A DNA stretch of 64,000 nucleotides from Plectrocnemia conspersa (GCA_009617715.1 VTFK01000376.1:186001-250000), one strand, 5' to 3'. Numbered from the stretch's first letter, positions 1-13,200 are shown. Numbers and translations: made by a program. Notes: generated by a model not told the origin, from the sequence alone.

Positions 1-59
1 TAAATAACACGATAGACGAGGGCTAAAACGCTGACAATTGACATGAAGGACCAGGGCCC

Positions 60-285
60 AAATTCAAAATGGACTTTAGTGTCTTTCAATTTTTATAGTT
101 TTTAAGAGATCGGAGCTAGTGAATTTTAAATAATTATAATGGAAATCGATCATCACATATTAGGTCTACCTAAATTTTCTTATTCTCGTGGATGAATATC
201 GTGATGATTTATTCTAACCGAGCTAGGTCATATATAGTTGGTATGGAAAATTCTATAGTAATGAGCTACTTTAAGAAAAGAAGAG
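60..285 (+). repeat. Dispersed repeat, copy 1 (inverted partner at 30000-30225)
   Basis: This stretch reappears in reverse complement at about 30000-30225. Shared blocks include atcatcacatattaggt, gatgaatatcgtgat and gagctaggtc in the same order, and the similarity extends weakly to about position 30. No terminal repeats or target duplication are visible. The copies differ at many positions and by small indels, so the family is old. Its class is unknown. Confidence 0.6.
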
Positions 286-489
286 TTTAGCTAACAAGTT
301 TTTACAAGCTCATTATCCAACTATATTTTAGAGAAGGCAAATGTGCTTATTATAAGAGCTTATACAAATTTTCCTAGCAATAATAGTAAATATAAATATT
401 TTTTCACAAAAAGATCAATGAAAATATTTTGCTTTGTGGTTTAAATAAATGTATAATTAATTTTCTAAATAGTTTTGGGATTCTAATTC

Positions 490-1250
490 TTTGGGGTGTG
501 ACGTCACAGCATGTAAGACGCCAGTGGAAACCAGTAAGAATTTTATTAGATTATATTACATATTGCAACAGACTATGATGGGCGAGATCGTTATTCTCTA
601 AGTGGTGGTGGAGAAGCTGGCGCAGGGGTTATGTCCGTGAAAGAGGTCTTGTAGGTGCGGCAGCAACAGTATAGCGCAGGTTGATCTCTCTTAGGATGTG
701 AGCCTCCATGACCATATGAGGTCCGTGCGCGGGCATCTGCCTTATTTTTTAATTTCCTCGAGTGTCTGCCGGAGTCTACCAAGTGACTGGCTTTTCCTTA
801 TTGGAGTCCAGGCTTAAGTATTTACGGCTGCAAAGCTTGCTGACCAATCACAATTATGCAGCGATCATCCTGCTAATCGTTACGAAATAAGTATACGCCT
901 TTAAAAAGTGACATTTGCTTTATGGATATTTCCAAGGGCGCAACGGGAATTTGGTCTTCCGGGGATATATTGTTTCCCGCGATCATTTTGTAACAAAGAA
1001 ATATTCATTCAATGCATCAGACAATCCTTGCGTGTTATTTATGGTGGAACCCTTTAGTTCTAGTCGTAACGACAGTCTTTCTGTAATCACGCTATTGTAT
1101 AATTTACATTTATTCTTGAAACTCGCGTTAATTACTCTGACCAAAAGTGATAACTAATCACACTCGGTCAGAGTAATTAACACGAGTTTAAAGAATATGA
1201 TCCCCCACAGACAAGTGCTCTGTGTGGTCCCCACAACAGCTTGTATATAT
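490..1250. other. Moderately GC-rich stretch, possible solo LTR relic
   Basis: The stretch is less AT-rich than its surroundings. It opens with tgtgacgtcac near 497 and ends with ccccacaaca near 1233, compatible with TG...CA ends. A CCAAT-type site (gaccaatcac, near 842) and a TATA-like tttaaaaa (near 900) are spaced as in a promoter. No primer-binding site, polypurine tract, internal retroelement gene or target duplication was found. An ordinary regulatory region fits equally well. Confidence 0.2.
1111..1198. repeat. Imperfect inverted repeat, about 38-bp arms
   Basis: The left arm (1111-1149) and right arm (1161-1198) are reverse complements with about three mismatches and a small indel. 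They share the core gttaattactctgacc. The spacer is about 11 nt. This is far longer than expected by chance and would form a stable hairpin. It may be the end of a transposon or a small foldback element. Confidence 0.7.
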
Positions 1251-1459
1251 AATAATATATTTAATGTTTATCTGTTAGAAATTACAATATAAAATATTTT
1301 AATTTAATTTTCACTCATAATAACTGATGGTTTAAATTCTATATTAAACAATTTTTAGATGAATTTTACAATGAACATTTTATGTTTCAATATATTTTTC
1401 AACATAAAAGAATTAGACATCTAATTACACATATAGTTTCACATTAAACTTTCACTTAC

Positions 1460-1503
1460 AAATGACTGAGACACAAGACTCGAGTGTGTAAATGAATTAT
1501 CTT
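1460..1503 (-). CDS. Candidate short exon (splice-bounded, unproven)
   Basis: On the minus strand a pyrimidine tract ending ctctttctag precedes a 44-nt segment followed by the donor GTAAGTGAAAG. Two frames are open across it. There is no similarity to a known protein and the segment is not GC-rich. Splice-like signals occur by chance in 64 kb, so this is only a candidate. Confidence 0.15.
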
Positions 1504-1559
1504 CTAGAAAGAGTGAGAGAGAAATATAAAGAAAATAGTAAAAGATATCATAAATAGTG

Positions 1560-1830
1560 TCGTGACTTGTAAGCGAAATGAATACGTATCGTGACAGGAA
1601 AGTGCGTTACACATAAAACGACACAAATGTTGCAAACCACTGGGGTTACATTAGTAGGCGAAACAACGAGACGAATGAAGACTTATGTTAACCGAATCTT
1701 TGTGAAACATTGCCACTAGGAGAATTTATTCGGCAATTATAAAACACGATACGGCCCTCATGTATATTCATTAATAAGCGTTGTTCGAGCAACGGACGAA
1801 TATTTTGATTGCGAATTTGTTGAGTTTAGT
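1560..1830. other. GC-richer island, possible regulatory DNA
   Basis: Base composition rises here relative to AT-rich flanks, with many CpG-containing words. No ORF of note crosses it and no repeat partner was seen. It resembles other islands in the window and may be conserved non-coding sequence, which only alignment to a related genome could establish. Confidence 0.25.
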
Positions 1831-2049
1831 CTAGTACTATGTTAAACATATTGTGTAGAATGAAATTGATCGATATACAACATTGGAAACTTAAGTGCAA
1901 AACTCAGCAATTATTTTTGGGAAACAAACAAAGTATGTCACATTATTGATTGATTAAAAAATGATCACAGTGTATTGTATGTTGGGAGATAGACATAGAG
2001 TCGCGGCAGCAGATACGAACCAGAAGACTGCATTGACACTAGAGAGATC

Positions 2050-2165
2050 AGCGGATTGTTCAAAAAAGCATCACGATAATACATCACAACTGCTCCACCG
2101 AAATCACAGCCGACAATAATACAAATTGACACCCCACGAATACACTCTGATTTCCAAGATTGCGG
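2050..2165 (+). repeat. Dispersed repeat, copy 1 (partner at 39602-39708)
   Basis: About 110 nt match 39602-39708 in the same orientation. Shared words, in order, are agcggat, agcatcacg, accgaaatcacag, acaataataca and tgatttc. The block is GC-richer than its flanks. Size and scatter suggest a SINE or the end of a larger element. No Pol III boxes or coding frame were recognised. Confidence 0.6.
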
Positions 2166-3615
2166 TATTTACATTTATTTTTTGTGGTAATTTAAATATG
2201 CTTATAAAATTAACTGTTTTTCCGGCTTCTATTTGTCTGCAAAGTAGCAAAACCCGAAAGATTACAATCAGAGAATAGGGCGTTAGATATAAAAATATTG
2301 GCTCGGCAGCTTCAATCGCAGATAATATTATCATTTATTAAGCGCAATAAAAATAAGTTTATTTAATTTTTAAAATGCAGAGCTAATTAATAATATAATA
2401 TAAATAAAAATAAAAATACATCACCATCATAAAATTATTTCATTTTTTTAGGGTTAATTTTTATAAATTCAATGTGGGACCGAACCCATAGCTGTTATAT
2501 TAAATAAAACATGATACATATATTTACAATTCTTTTTTTTCAATATAAAATATATACTGTGATAAAATTTTATATGACATGTAATATATTGTGTAATTCT
2601 AGCAACATAAAAAAATATTTTTGCGCAAATTTATAGCTGTTTTATGCTACATTTACTAGTGTCACGACCATAACCTGCCACGAGTTGAATTATACGTCGT
2701 TCATCCTTAATCCCGTGTGAGAACGAAAAAGTGTTACAAATAATGACAAGCATCAGAAAAAATCTCCAATAAACCTGAATTATAACTGGGACGAAGCATT
2801 GTATTCTTTCACTTGATCCTACCCTTGAAGTGCAATTACAACAAAGTAGAACGATAGGCTTAACCATTTTGGCGTATCCTGATCTAAAATTATATACTTA
2901 TAAATAATCAGATTAAGTTACAACTAGGACACTAGTGATATATTTGAGTAAAACAAATACGCTCGAGAGAAATTCATGAAATATTTACTATACTATTTTG
3001 GATTAATGCGAAAATGTTACGAATATAGTTCAACGAGTCATTGCGGTATAATTAACAGAGCTTGTTTATTCTAATGAAATGTTTATGAATTAAAATAATT
3101 AAAAATACAATTTACGTTCATGTATGAAATATAATATTGAGTAAATTATTTCATTTGAGGATTACATCCAAGGGTTTGGAAATGATTCCATTGTTGCAAA
3201 GAACACCATAACTTTGGTTATTCCCCTTTATTGAATTAAGACCCGGACGTTTTCCCGCTGGGTCTGTTTTCTCAGAGGAAATGATCCGTGAAAATATACA
3301 AGATTTATTATATACAAATCATATATACGTAAATATACCAGTACCGATCATAAATATGTACATAAAATAGTCAAACACTCTTTTACTTCCTAACATATTA
3401 TAACTCTATTAATATTTAATTGTATACGATGATAGATTTATAATATAGTGATTAATGTTGCGTGTTAGCAAAATTGGTACAGTAAAATGATACAATGTAA
3501 TTTGAGTGTGAGATTTGGACTCTATTTGAAATTGTAATTAGTAATTAATCTTAAATTTCTAGTCATGTCAAATACATTGATTTCTAATCACATTAGTATA
3601 TGTACAAGCTAAATG
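2166..3615. other. AT-rich stretch, no gene seen
   Basis: Mostly AT-rich sequence with short homopolymers. Two slightly GC-richer patches, near 2630-2870 and 3170-3290, could be non-coding conserved DNA. The ORFs crossing them are short and unlike any family. Confidence 0.4.
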
Positions 3616-3619
3616 TACA

Positions 3620-3700
3620 TATATATACATTATTTATTTTTTATTTATTTATTATTTATTTTATTAATTTATTTAGCTTAATAGCTAATCTTTACATCTA
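3620..3700 (-). repeat. ATTTA-type tail near the LINE 3' end
   Basis: A run of imperfect TTTATT/ATTTA units lies about 150 nt beyond the reverse transcriptase ORF. Read on the LINE (minus) strand it is an A-rich simple repeat. Many LINEs end in short A-rich tandem units, so this may mark the element's 3' end. No target-site duplication could be assigned. Confidence 0.35.
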
Positions 3701-3845
3701 ACAAATTTAGTAAACATATATAAAAAATATATAAAAAAATACATAACAGAAAGAAAAAAAAAAAAATATACATAATAAAGTCTTAATATTATAATTTATT
3801 TCTATATGTACGAAGGTGTTTTTTTTATTCCATTTATGAAACCCG

Positions 3846-5205
3846 TTATATTTTTTGCTGTTTCATTTCTCTTGGAAGACTATTATATAAATCAAAACCT
3901 CCGTACATAATTCCCCTAGCCGTACTCGTTTTCTTATACTTAATTATCTTTAAATTTTCTCTATTTCTAGTATTATGTACATCTTTATTTCTAGTATTAT
4001 GTACATCTTTATTTCTTATTAAATACTTATTAAAATATTTTGGTAACATATTATTTTCTAACTTATATATAAATACTAAAACATTCATACTCAATATTTC
4101 TTGAACATTCAACCATTCTAATCTATCAATCATACTTTTACAATTAGTTAATCTATTTTTATTTAAGATTACTCTCATTGCCCTATTTTGTAGTTTTTGC
4201 AACATTTGCTTATCTAATTTATTTAACATATTTAAAAGTGTTGCACAATAATTAAAATGGGGCAATATTATACTATTGTAAATTTTTTTTTTTGTATTTA
4301 TACTTAATATATTTCTTAATCTAGATAATAAACCTATTTTTCTACTAATTTTTTTTAATATGTAATTACAATGTTCTTTAAAATTTAATTTTGTATCAAC
4401 AATTACTCCTAAATATTTTATATTATCCACTATTTCTATACTAGAGTTATTTATTACTATTTTGGTACTATTATCTAACACATTTTTATAATTAATAAAC
4501 ATACATTTAGTTTTATTCTCATTTAATTTAAGTACATTATTCTGTAACCATATTTCTAATATACTTAATTCATTATTTAAATTATTTACAATTTCTTTAA
4601 TGTTATCACCTATGCAATACATTAATGTGTCATCCGCAAATAGATGAATTTTACATTTTTTCACGTTATTAACTATATCATTAATATACAAAACAAATAA
4701 CAATGGTCCCAATTCAGACCCTTGTGGTACTCCATATGACACTAATTTCTCTTCAGAATATACATTATTTATTTTAACTTTTTTTTGTTTTCTTTTTTAT
4801 ATAAGTAATTATTAAACCATCTTAAAACTATATCACTTATACCTATACTCCAATTTCTTTAACATTATTTTTCTGTCTATTGTTTCGAAGGCTCTCTTGA
4901 AATCCAAGAAAACTGCTCCAATGATTTTGTTTGTATCCTTAGCCAACAGCCAATCATTTATCACTACTTGTTTTGCAGTTTCAGTGGAATGCTTTTCTCT
5001 GAAACCCGATTGTTGTTCACATATTATGTTTTGAGAAGTAATAAATTCCTTTAATTGTTTGATTACTACTTCTTCTATTATTTTTTCTATACACGGTAGC
5101 ATGTTGATTGGTCTCATTTCTTCAACTTTTTACTATTTTTTATTTTAGGTATAGGTACAATAGTAGCAATCTTTAAATTTTCAGGCATTTCTCCTAAGGA
5201 GAGTG
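3846..5205 (-). pseudogene. Non-LTR retrotransposon (LINE) reverse transcriptase, frameshifted
   Basis: The minus strand encodes the reverse transcriptase of a non-LTR retrotransposon, which would copy its own RNA at a nicked target. The upstream ORF (4833-5117) carries the fingers and first catalytic region, with SGFREKHSTETA and FLDFKRAFETIDR. The next (3846-4742) has VPQGSELGPLLFVLYIND, the catalytic box FADDTLMY, then NIKYLGVIVDTKLNFKEH and a C-terminal tail. Between them, about 4743-4832, the reading continues in other frames (a peptide like SDIVLRWFNNYL), so at least two frameshifts separate the pieces. Before 5117 another frame encodes PENLKIATIVPIPK, then similarity stops near 5205. 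There is no endonuclease domain, so the copy is 5'-truncated and dead. It is the best-preserved LINE here and belongs to a different lineage from the seven scattered relics that share a GSNM-type motif. Confidence 0.9.
3964..4011 (-). repeat. 24-bp tandem duplication inside the LINE ORF
   Basis: Two exact 24-bp units (3964-3987 and 3988-4011) lie head to tail within the reverse transcriptase ORF. They duplicate eight residues (HNTRNKDV) without breaking the frame. Confidence 0.9.
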
Positions 5206-5689
5206 CTTATATAATTATAAACATATATGTATATAATTATTATTTTTTCCTTTTTGTATTTCTCTCTTTTCTATAAAATAATATTAAGCTTTTTGTTTAA
5301 TGCACCTATTTGAAAAAAGTATGAAGTGTTAAAATAAAATTGAGAAGTAAAGAAATAAATTATTCTATTTTTTCTTATTACAATTAAACGTTTAAAAACA
5401 GGAAATCAAAATTTTTATAAAAACATTGCTTTTGAAAGTGAGGTAAGTCCATTGAAAAAAGACCATAAACTTAGTATATTATTGCTTACTAATATTTTAA
5501 ATCAGTTCAAATTAAAAATTATCCAACAATAACTTAATACGCACTTGCCCCACTTTCAAAATCAACGGCTCATATTTTCCCAAAAATAATACTATTGAAT
5601 CTTGTACATACAATCTTGATAAAAATCTGTTGTTTATAGAGTATTGAAAACTCTTAAATATAATCCATCACTATAAAACCAGCATATGA

Positions 5690-6140
5690 CTAAATTAAAA
5701 ATGCACTATACTCGGAAGAAAATGCGTCTCTAGCCACGTCGCGTCGTTAACGCTTTTACTGCCACCTCTGCTGCACTTTAACGGCAAAGGAAGACTTTTA
5801 TCGTGCGCTTAAAAAAGTTCCAACATCTCGATTGAGTCATGCTATATTCGATATACATAGAATTGAATTGTATATAAGTTAGTATACGGGGGTAAGTTAG
5901 AGTCGAAGCATTTCAAAGTCGTAAAAGTTTACGTCTCGACGTACCTTTATGCAGGTGTCGCTCCTCGGACATTTTTATCGTTCATTATGCGGGTTTACGG
6001 GTTCGAGAACGACTGCATAGAACGCATAAATCCGCCCTTGGACAATTCCGGCAGGGTTTATTAAGCGAAATTGTGTCGCGGGACATCATTGTCGCGCTCT
6101 AAACGCGAGCGAGCTTTCGCGCGGTGACGTCACAAAAGCT
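5690..6140. other. GC/CpG-richer island, candidate regulatory element
   Basis: A clear rise in GC and CpG words (such as cgcgagcgagctttcgcgcg near 6104 and a tgacgtca CRE-type site near 6124) stands out from AT-rich flanks. No ORF of useful length, repeat partner or transposon signature is present. The size and composition fit an enhancer or promoter-like conserved non-coding element; function is inferred only. The preceding 5206-5690 is plain AT-rich DNA. Confidence 0.35.
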
Positions 6141-7340
6141 TAGCGGAAAGATAATTAGGCTTTATGCACTACAGCAGTATTCCAAATGAAATTTTAATGC
6201 AGACCACTATGAATATTTTCAGATTTTTTGCAAACTACAATATCACAAGAGAATTAAAAATCTCAGGTTCAAGTTAATGTAATGTATAGTAATATGATTG
6301 TTTGAAAATAATATAAAAAACATTACAATATGCTAGAAGCAGCCTACAATATACCTCGCATCTAAATATATGGACACTTAATCAATATTTCCTTGTAAGG
6401 ACTCTCAGTTTTAATGTGAATACTTTGACTATGTGATCAGGGCGATCATGTTCCTTGGGGATTCTTAGAACGAAATTGGCAAAATTTTACTTCAGATTTT
6501 TTCGGCATTTGATATATGATCCATCAATGTTATATACATATAGCTTTATAAAATAATAGTCTTCTGATGTTAGATTAGTACGAAGCTGGATTTGAGGGTA
6601 TCAATATCAATTTTCATAATATAAAAGTTGTTAATTTACTCATGACGTTCAACCATAATTTATACTTAAAATAAGTTAAACAGTTTATAATATTTTAAAA
6701 TATATTATATATAAAACCCTATAATATTTACATTTTTTTGTTTTTTATTCTAACTGTTATGCTGCAAAATAATTTATTTTGTATGGGTTTATATTATGGG
6801 TTTATTTTGGAAAAAATTCTAAAAATCGATTGACAATGCTTCTTAGTGGGAACTTAACTGATTTTTTAAAATTGAAACCTATTTGAGTTTATTAAGCAGA
6901 AAATCCTACTGACAGGGAGGGTGGGATTACATTAAGATATTTTCGGAAGAATTATAATATATAGAACGCAATAAATTATTTTGGAGACTGAAATAAAAGG
7001 TTCCTGGAAACAATTATGCCCACAAATAATTTTATAAATTCTGAAGAAACTCCGGAAATTCAGAAATGAAATAGTAAGCGTAATGAATAAACTAAACTTG
7101 GATATTAACAACGAAGATGTTAGTGAACTTATTGAATCTCACTCAGTACTTCTGCCAGTACAATAAAATCTAGTAAAATTTGGAAAACTACCATTCGCTT
7201 TACTTTTATTTGTTATTATATTATAAGCACCATAAACATTTAAACACATTACTTACTCGCAGCAGCTACAGTAAAACTGAAACAAGATAATGGAAGCTTG
7301 TTTCATAACATCTCTAATAGTTTTTTTGTGTAAATTAGGT
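6141..7340. other. AT-rich stretch, no gene seen
   Basis: No coding frame, repeat partner or structured element was recognised. The sequence is low in GC and broken by stops in all frames. Confidence 0.4.
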
Positions 7341-7439
7341 ATTTTTTGCCTATGGTTTAATAAAAACGCTGATCCATTGATGGCAACCTTTCCCTTTGTA
7401 TTGCTTTCAAGCAATCATTATAAATCACCCTGTATGTAT

Positions 7440-7995
7440 AATTAAATACTTTTCGAATGAAACGTTTCCAACCATACAACGCAACGTTATCGTGTTCCGT
7501 CATCATTGTTGTACGGAAACATTTGAATGGGTCGGGCCGCAGGAAGTGCCAAAAACCTACGCTTCCGCTTTTAGAAAGCGATTTTTTCACACCGAGCAAC
7601 ACCGGGCGGGCTAAGCGGAATCGGGATTCCGTTTTTCGGGATTGGGGTCGTCGCTCGACTTGTGTTTCCGCGGATTTATCTACCCGACCTTGGCCACGGG
7701 TAAAATTTATTAGATTTTTATTCAACCGGTCACGCCGTGCTGGGCCGTTACCCCCAAAAGGTGCTGGGGTTGAATGGTGTGGTCAGGGAGACACGGAGAG
7801 GTGGCGCGTGGGGTGGCGATATTTGCCTCGCACGCGTGTAAACATAGCATTATATTATTAGGTATGTACCGAATGAACATCTTCACTCCGTTTTACATCA
7901 ATCACACGCTCTTTGCGGTGGGGCGAAAGGTGATTTAATCGCGCGCACGTACTGTGGGGGTCTTGTTAGGGCGGGTTCATAAATGCGATTTAGGG
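7440..7995. other. Strong GC/CpG-rich island
   Basis: This is one of the most GC-rich tracts in the window, dense in CpG (for example gcgcgcacgt near 7942). Overlapping ORFs on both strands (7357-7725 minus, 7457-7861 plus) are a usual by-product of GC-rich sequence and neither resembles a known protein. A promoter, enhancer or first-exon region is possible. A hexamer-like end (caccctgta near 7426) sits just before it and may belong to an unrelated repeat. Confidence 0.4.
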
Positions 7996-8254
7996 TGTGT
8001 GTGCTCATTTTTTTCGCTATGAGAAATGGGTCACGTTTGAGTTATTTTTATCTGTGAGACATGTTGAAATTTAGTACTATTGTTGAAAATTTGTAAAATG
8101 GATTTATATGTGAAAAGATTAAATACAGAAACGCCGCTCTTTAAAAATACAAATAATCGCGATAGGGATACCATTGAAAGAGCTTAAAAAGCTAGACAAA
8201 AGTATAAATTGACAAACTTAATATCTAATTTTTTTTGAGGAAGTGTCTCATATT

Positions 8255-8440
8255 CTCAATCACATTCGCCATCAGATTATACCTATGATCTCGGTGCGAA
8301 CGTTTGAGCTGAAGAAAATTTCACTAAAGATCTCGGAATTACTTTTAAGAGCAAACGGAGATTCTCTCTACACGTAAATGACGCCTGCAAAAAATCTTTT
8401 AAAATTCTCAGCTTCGTTATGAATATTTGATAATTTTAGC
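8255..8440 (+). pseudogene. LINE reverse transcriptase fragment
   Basis: One plus frame reads DLGITFKSKRRFSLHV followed by NDACKKSFKILSFVMN. This is the conserved region just after the catalytic core of Jockey/CR1-like LINEs (DLGV..., then ...KK..K.LGF...). A stop-broken preceding stretch near 8255-8310 aligns with the segment before it. It is a short, dead relic of the same family as 32090-33310, where the corresponding words are KDFEITFKSKW. Confidence 0.75.
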
Positions 8441-9105
8441 ATGGTATAGTCGTTGGCGAATTATATGTTTTCCAGTTCAATCGCAGCAAAAAATTTTTGG
8501 TTGATAAAAAAATATACAATTTAATAAAAATATTAGGGGCCAACTATAATGATACAATTAATTTATTTTAATCAATAAATACTTTTTACGCAGAAAAAAA
8601 ATTTATACTGCGACTTTTTGTTTAAAAAAATATATTTTAATATACAGTGATTTATTTACTGATGGAAATTTTATGTGAAAAGATACTGAATAGAGATTAC
8701 TATCATAAAGTAATACTCACGATTAATCCTCTGTCTACAGAATGTATATGAGAGTTTCCTTTGAAAGGTATATTTATTACAAAACACATACAGGCTACGG
8801 TGCTTTATGCATTTTTTATCTATATTTTATGTTACTCATATATAGTTTAAAAAAATGTCATTTATATTTATATTATATGTATATTGTATATAGTGATAGT
8901 ATACTACTATTTTTTATGATTATAATTCCAAAATGCATAATTTTTTTAATATTAAATTAAAAAGAGTATTTAATTTGCGATTTATATATAAAATATTTGA
9001 ATTCCGGGAATGGAATTTAAATAATATTAATATGATTAATTGTATGAAAATCTGACTTTCTATTATCAAAATAAACATAAATAATTATTAATATCATCCC
9101 TCAAG
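8441..9105. other. AT-rich stretch, no gene seen
   Basis: Low-complexity AT-rich DNA. A 72-codon ORF at 8742-8960 is made of repetitive aromatic and hydrophobic residues typical of random AT sequence. Confidence 0.4.
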
Positions 9106-9109
9106 CCCT

Positions 9110-9430
9110 TTCGTCATGGGTCAAAGTTTACAAAATTGGATTATTCTCGTCGTACGCAAACAATAAGGAGAGCGATCCCGCAAAGCCTCATTCTGTAGGT
9201 CGCGTTTTACATTTGTAGAATTTCGCGATACATACAAAGCCTTGTGGATGTTGATATTCAAATTTGCACCCCGAGGATCTTTGGATAATTGTATTTAACA
9301 GCCTGGCGACACGTTCGACGCGAGCATGGCGTTTGTATCACGTTTCTTTAGTTTGCAGAGATCAACAATTAATCATAGTTGGGTTTTAGTACAGCCAGAC
9401 AATGCTGTATCTAAACGCAAAAATCACTTT
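9110..9430. other. GC-richer island, candidate regulatory DNA
   Basis: The island has CpG-bearing words (cgacacgttcgacgcgagc near 9306) and no ORF, repeat or transposon signature. It resembles the other islands in size and composition. Confidence 0.3.
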
Positions 9431-10004
9431 GATCCGAGTTCGTGACTATGGATTAAATAATTTAGATAAATAAAGTACCCTATCTACAAATCCCCTTAAT
9501 AAGTGAGCTTAAATGTAATTAGTATTTTTATTTAATAGACGTATAGAAATTGAGAAGAATCCGATTTAAAAAATCCCAATCTATTTAAAAGCTTGTGATA
9601 AACATGATGGCAATCTTCAAATAAAAAAAATAGGAATGGTCCTATAAGAAACAGATCTTAATTTACATATGAAAATGTATTCTCATAATTGCAGAAAAAT
9701 AATAATAAAAAATATGTGTTGCATGGATGGACCTCATAACAAGCACTAATGACGCTGATTAATGTGAACCACTAAATTATTCCAAAAACGTTCAAAACAA
9801 TATTTTTATTTTATTTTTTAAAAGCAAAAAATAAAGTGTAGCTTAAAAATCAATTAGTTATCAGCTTTAACCATTAAAAAAATAAAGTCTTTTATTTATT
9901 ACAGTAAAAGCAAAAAATATTAAACCCCTAAACTTATTTAATTAAAAATATTATATAATCAGTCTGCAACACTCAAAATGCATTCATACAATTTTTGGTT
10001 ATAA

Positions 10005-10280
10005 AAAAGAAAATTTGTCATCTGCATAAAAAAATTAATTTGTTATTTTCATATTTATGTCATTAATAATTAATGTGAAGAGCAGAGGGCCCAGGTTGGA
10101 TCACTGAGGAACCTCCAGAGAGGTGAAAAATTCAATCGGTATCATAGGATACTATCGCTCAAATAACTCGAGAATAACCGAGTTAAATCATCCGAGCAGC
10201 CAATGTCTGCCAATTATTTTACTAATAACCCACGACAAACTTCGTTAAAAGCCTTTTAAAAATCCGTATTTTAGTAAAAA
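10005..10280 (-). pseudogene. LINE reverse transcriptase fragment
   Basis: Read on the minus strand, the fragment gives KAFNEVCRGLLVK, then a stop and LADIGCSDDLTRLFSSYLSD. After a frame change it continues with GGVPQ, a stop, and SNLGPLLFTLIINDI, ending in a broken FYADD box. These are reverse transcriptase motifs in the correct order. Stops and frameshifts show it is an old relic of the recurring LINE family. Confidence 0.8.
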
Positions 10281-13200
10281 AAAACAGCGAAATTTGCTAA
10301 AAGGGGTTGAAGACAAATATACAGATTTTTTTTTCAAATAATTTTAATTTAATTTTAACACAATAAATTTATTTTTATTTTTAGGTTCTTTAATTTTTAA
10401 TTATTTTAATTTTTTTTAATATTTTAATTTTTAAATTTTTAAATATTTTACTTTCTAATCAAAAAAATAATTTAAACATATCTATTTTTTAAAATACATA
10501 CTGTTTTATATAATAAATATATTTCGGGATTGGAGACTAAATTTTTACAAGAAACCCAGGGAAAAAAATCATTAGTGTCTTATGTCCAATTAATTTGATT
10601 ACGTTTCTTTTAAATAGAATACATGTTTATTTAGATTTTAGAACATAATCGAATATTTATAACTTACCATAAAATATTTACGCGCCAAATATCAATAAAT
10701 AGTTTAAATTAACTGCTTGTATATTGTTGTACCATATCAAATGTTAAAAAATATAATTATTTTATTATCAATATATGTACATATATATATATAGATAATA
10801 AAATTAATATTTTGTTAAGCATTACATGAAAAAATAAATAGCTTCACTTGCTAATAACTCAATGTAATACTTATGGAGAAGCGTGTTTATAATATAAATG
10901 GTCTAACAAAGGCTACTAGTTGCCGTAAGTATAAGATTGCTAAATCCTCTTTGAAGCTAGAAACAGTAAAGAGACTAACAATCAGACTCGCAATTTAAAT
11001 ATATTTTGTATATAATAAGAAATAGATCCAGTCTAGCAGTAGTAAGCCTCTCCTTTATTTTATTTTATTTTATTTATTTTAAAGTATTTTTTATATTAGA
11101 TATATAGAATATCTATTTCTTCATTTTAAAACGTACATAACATTTAAATGAAAGGTTGTCAACATCGTGCATTGTAGCAATAGTTGGCTCACCTGCTACC
11201 TCATCGGTAACTTCCACGCAAATTGCATCTAGACGTTTATTAAGTTTGTAACAAACTTAATATCAAAGTATTATACTACAGTGAAATGAACACTAAAAGC
11301 ATGAACAGTTATATTTTACCAAAAAAATAAACAAAGTTACGTTTAATAACATAATCGATAAAAATACTAATATATAATTAATTAGATTGACTGAGTAACG
11401 TAGCAGTTATTTATTTTGACATTTTATCTGTGCTATTATAATTTTTAATTAAAATATAATAAGCTGATTAAAAACAATTTTAATGCTTTTGTATATATTT
11501 TTATCTTAGCATTATGTGCTTTGGCATATTGTACTTGTATATAAATATTATGTCGTTTTTATCATAGTCATGGATTAGTGAGTTAATGTGGTTAAACGTT
11601 ATATTTATTATAGTATTTTTAAAATTAAAATGTCAATGTTATTTCATTGATGATATTTTAAGGCTAATAATTGTAGAAAAATATGTTTTATTTATTATTT
11701 ACAGTCTTATTTTAGATGACTTGTATTTAAGAAAAAATAAAAATAATGGTGTTACTTAAGATGGGTCTAATTAATTGCCTGTATAATAAGATTTTATTTT
11801 TAGTGGTAAGCGCGAATTAAGTTCCACCAGGTGTTAAATTTAAGCTTATAGTCCAGGTGTAAAACCATGTATTTAACGCTAGATTTATATTCTACATTAC
11901 TGCTCTGTTTACTTTGGAGAGGCAGTGGCAAGGTTTGTATTTATTTCGTGAATATAATCGCCTTTCTAATTTTTTACCTTTTAAAATAATTAATTTCAAA
12001 TAAACGTAACATTCTCTTTAAAAACAGGCGTGACGTAATCTTAAATATTTTTATATAAAACAAATGAAATTTATTAATAACAAATTAACGAATTATTTAT
12101 TTTTTATATTTAAAGCAAACATACATGAATTATGTAGATCATACCTTTTAAAATGATTTATTGTATAGAAATGTATGTAAAGCAGCTAATATTCATTAAT
12201 ACTTATACGAAATATTATATTATAAATAATTTAAAAAAAATTAATAACCTTTGAATTGAGAAAAAATCCTTTAATACACTTTAATTTAAAAATAAAATGT
12301 GAAATTGAAATTTTGTATTTGAAAGTTAATTATACGTCTGTTGAGCTAAAACATCTTAAATCGACTCAATTATTAAACGCAAATAAGGAGCTGTCCTTTG
12401 AAAATCTATTTTTAATCAAAGGCAAATATAAATATATTTAGATGTGCTTCTTAGCTCATTTTATTTGGTTAATGAAAGTTTAATTAAAAAAATATATGTA
12501 TAGCGCAATCTACACAGCCTTCAATTATTATGGGAAATATAATTAAGTTTGCTTTAATATTGATTATGAATTTAATGCAGCTATTTCATTTTATTGTCCA
12601 CATAAAAAATGGCAATTTTATAAAAAAAATCATTGAATATTGGATGTTCCAGAAATTAAGTTGCAAAACGACATCAAATATTATTTCCTGCTACATATTG
12701 TACAAATGTGACGCAATATAATTGAAGTAGTCGGGAAACTAATTGTTCAGAAAGACTAAGATAAATTATCAATCCTTCCTTTAAATGTCTTATCAGTAAG
12801 CGGTGTCTGTCGCAACTGTTTTGTGGAACATTATTTAAAACAAATTAAAAGCTGTTGGCAAAACAAGCTTTTCTTCTGCTCTATGTGTTTTTAACATTAG
12901 GAAATTCTATAGAAAACTTGGCACGATGCTAGCAATGCATTTGATAGAACAGAACGATTTTTTTGTACGTTACCTTTTAATAATTAAATTCATCGAATTT
13001 TATTTTAATAAATACTATGGAATTGTGCTGTTTTTATAAACATGGTTTCATACTAACTCTAACTAAAACTTTCATACGAAGACATTCATTATAATACTTA
13101 TGAATCCTAATTATATATTAAATAGGATAAATCATACTGTCATATCTTAGGGTTTCTATTATATTTTTATGTATATTTCGTATCAGCATGAATATATTCA

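Noticed and set aside
7357..7861. Overlapping ORFs of 122 and 134 codons on both strands
   Set aside because: GC-rich sequence gives few stops in any frame, and neither product resembles a protein family.
8742..8960. A hydrophobic 72-codon ORF as a small membrane protein
   Set aside because: Its composition (Y, I, L, F, K) is what random AT-rich DNA encodes, and the surroundings have no gene signals.
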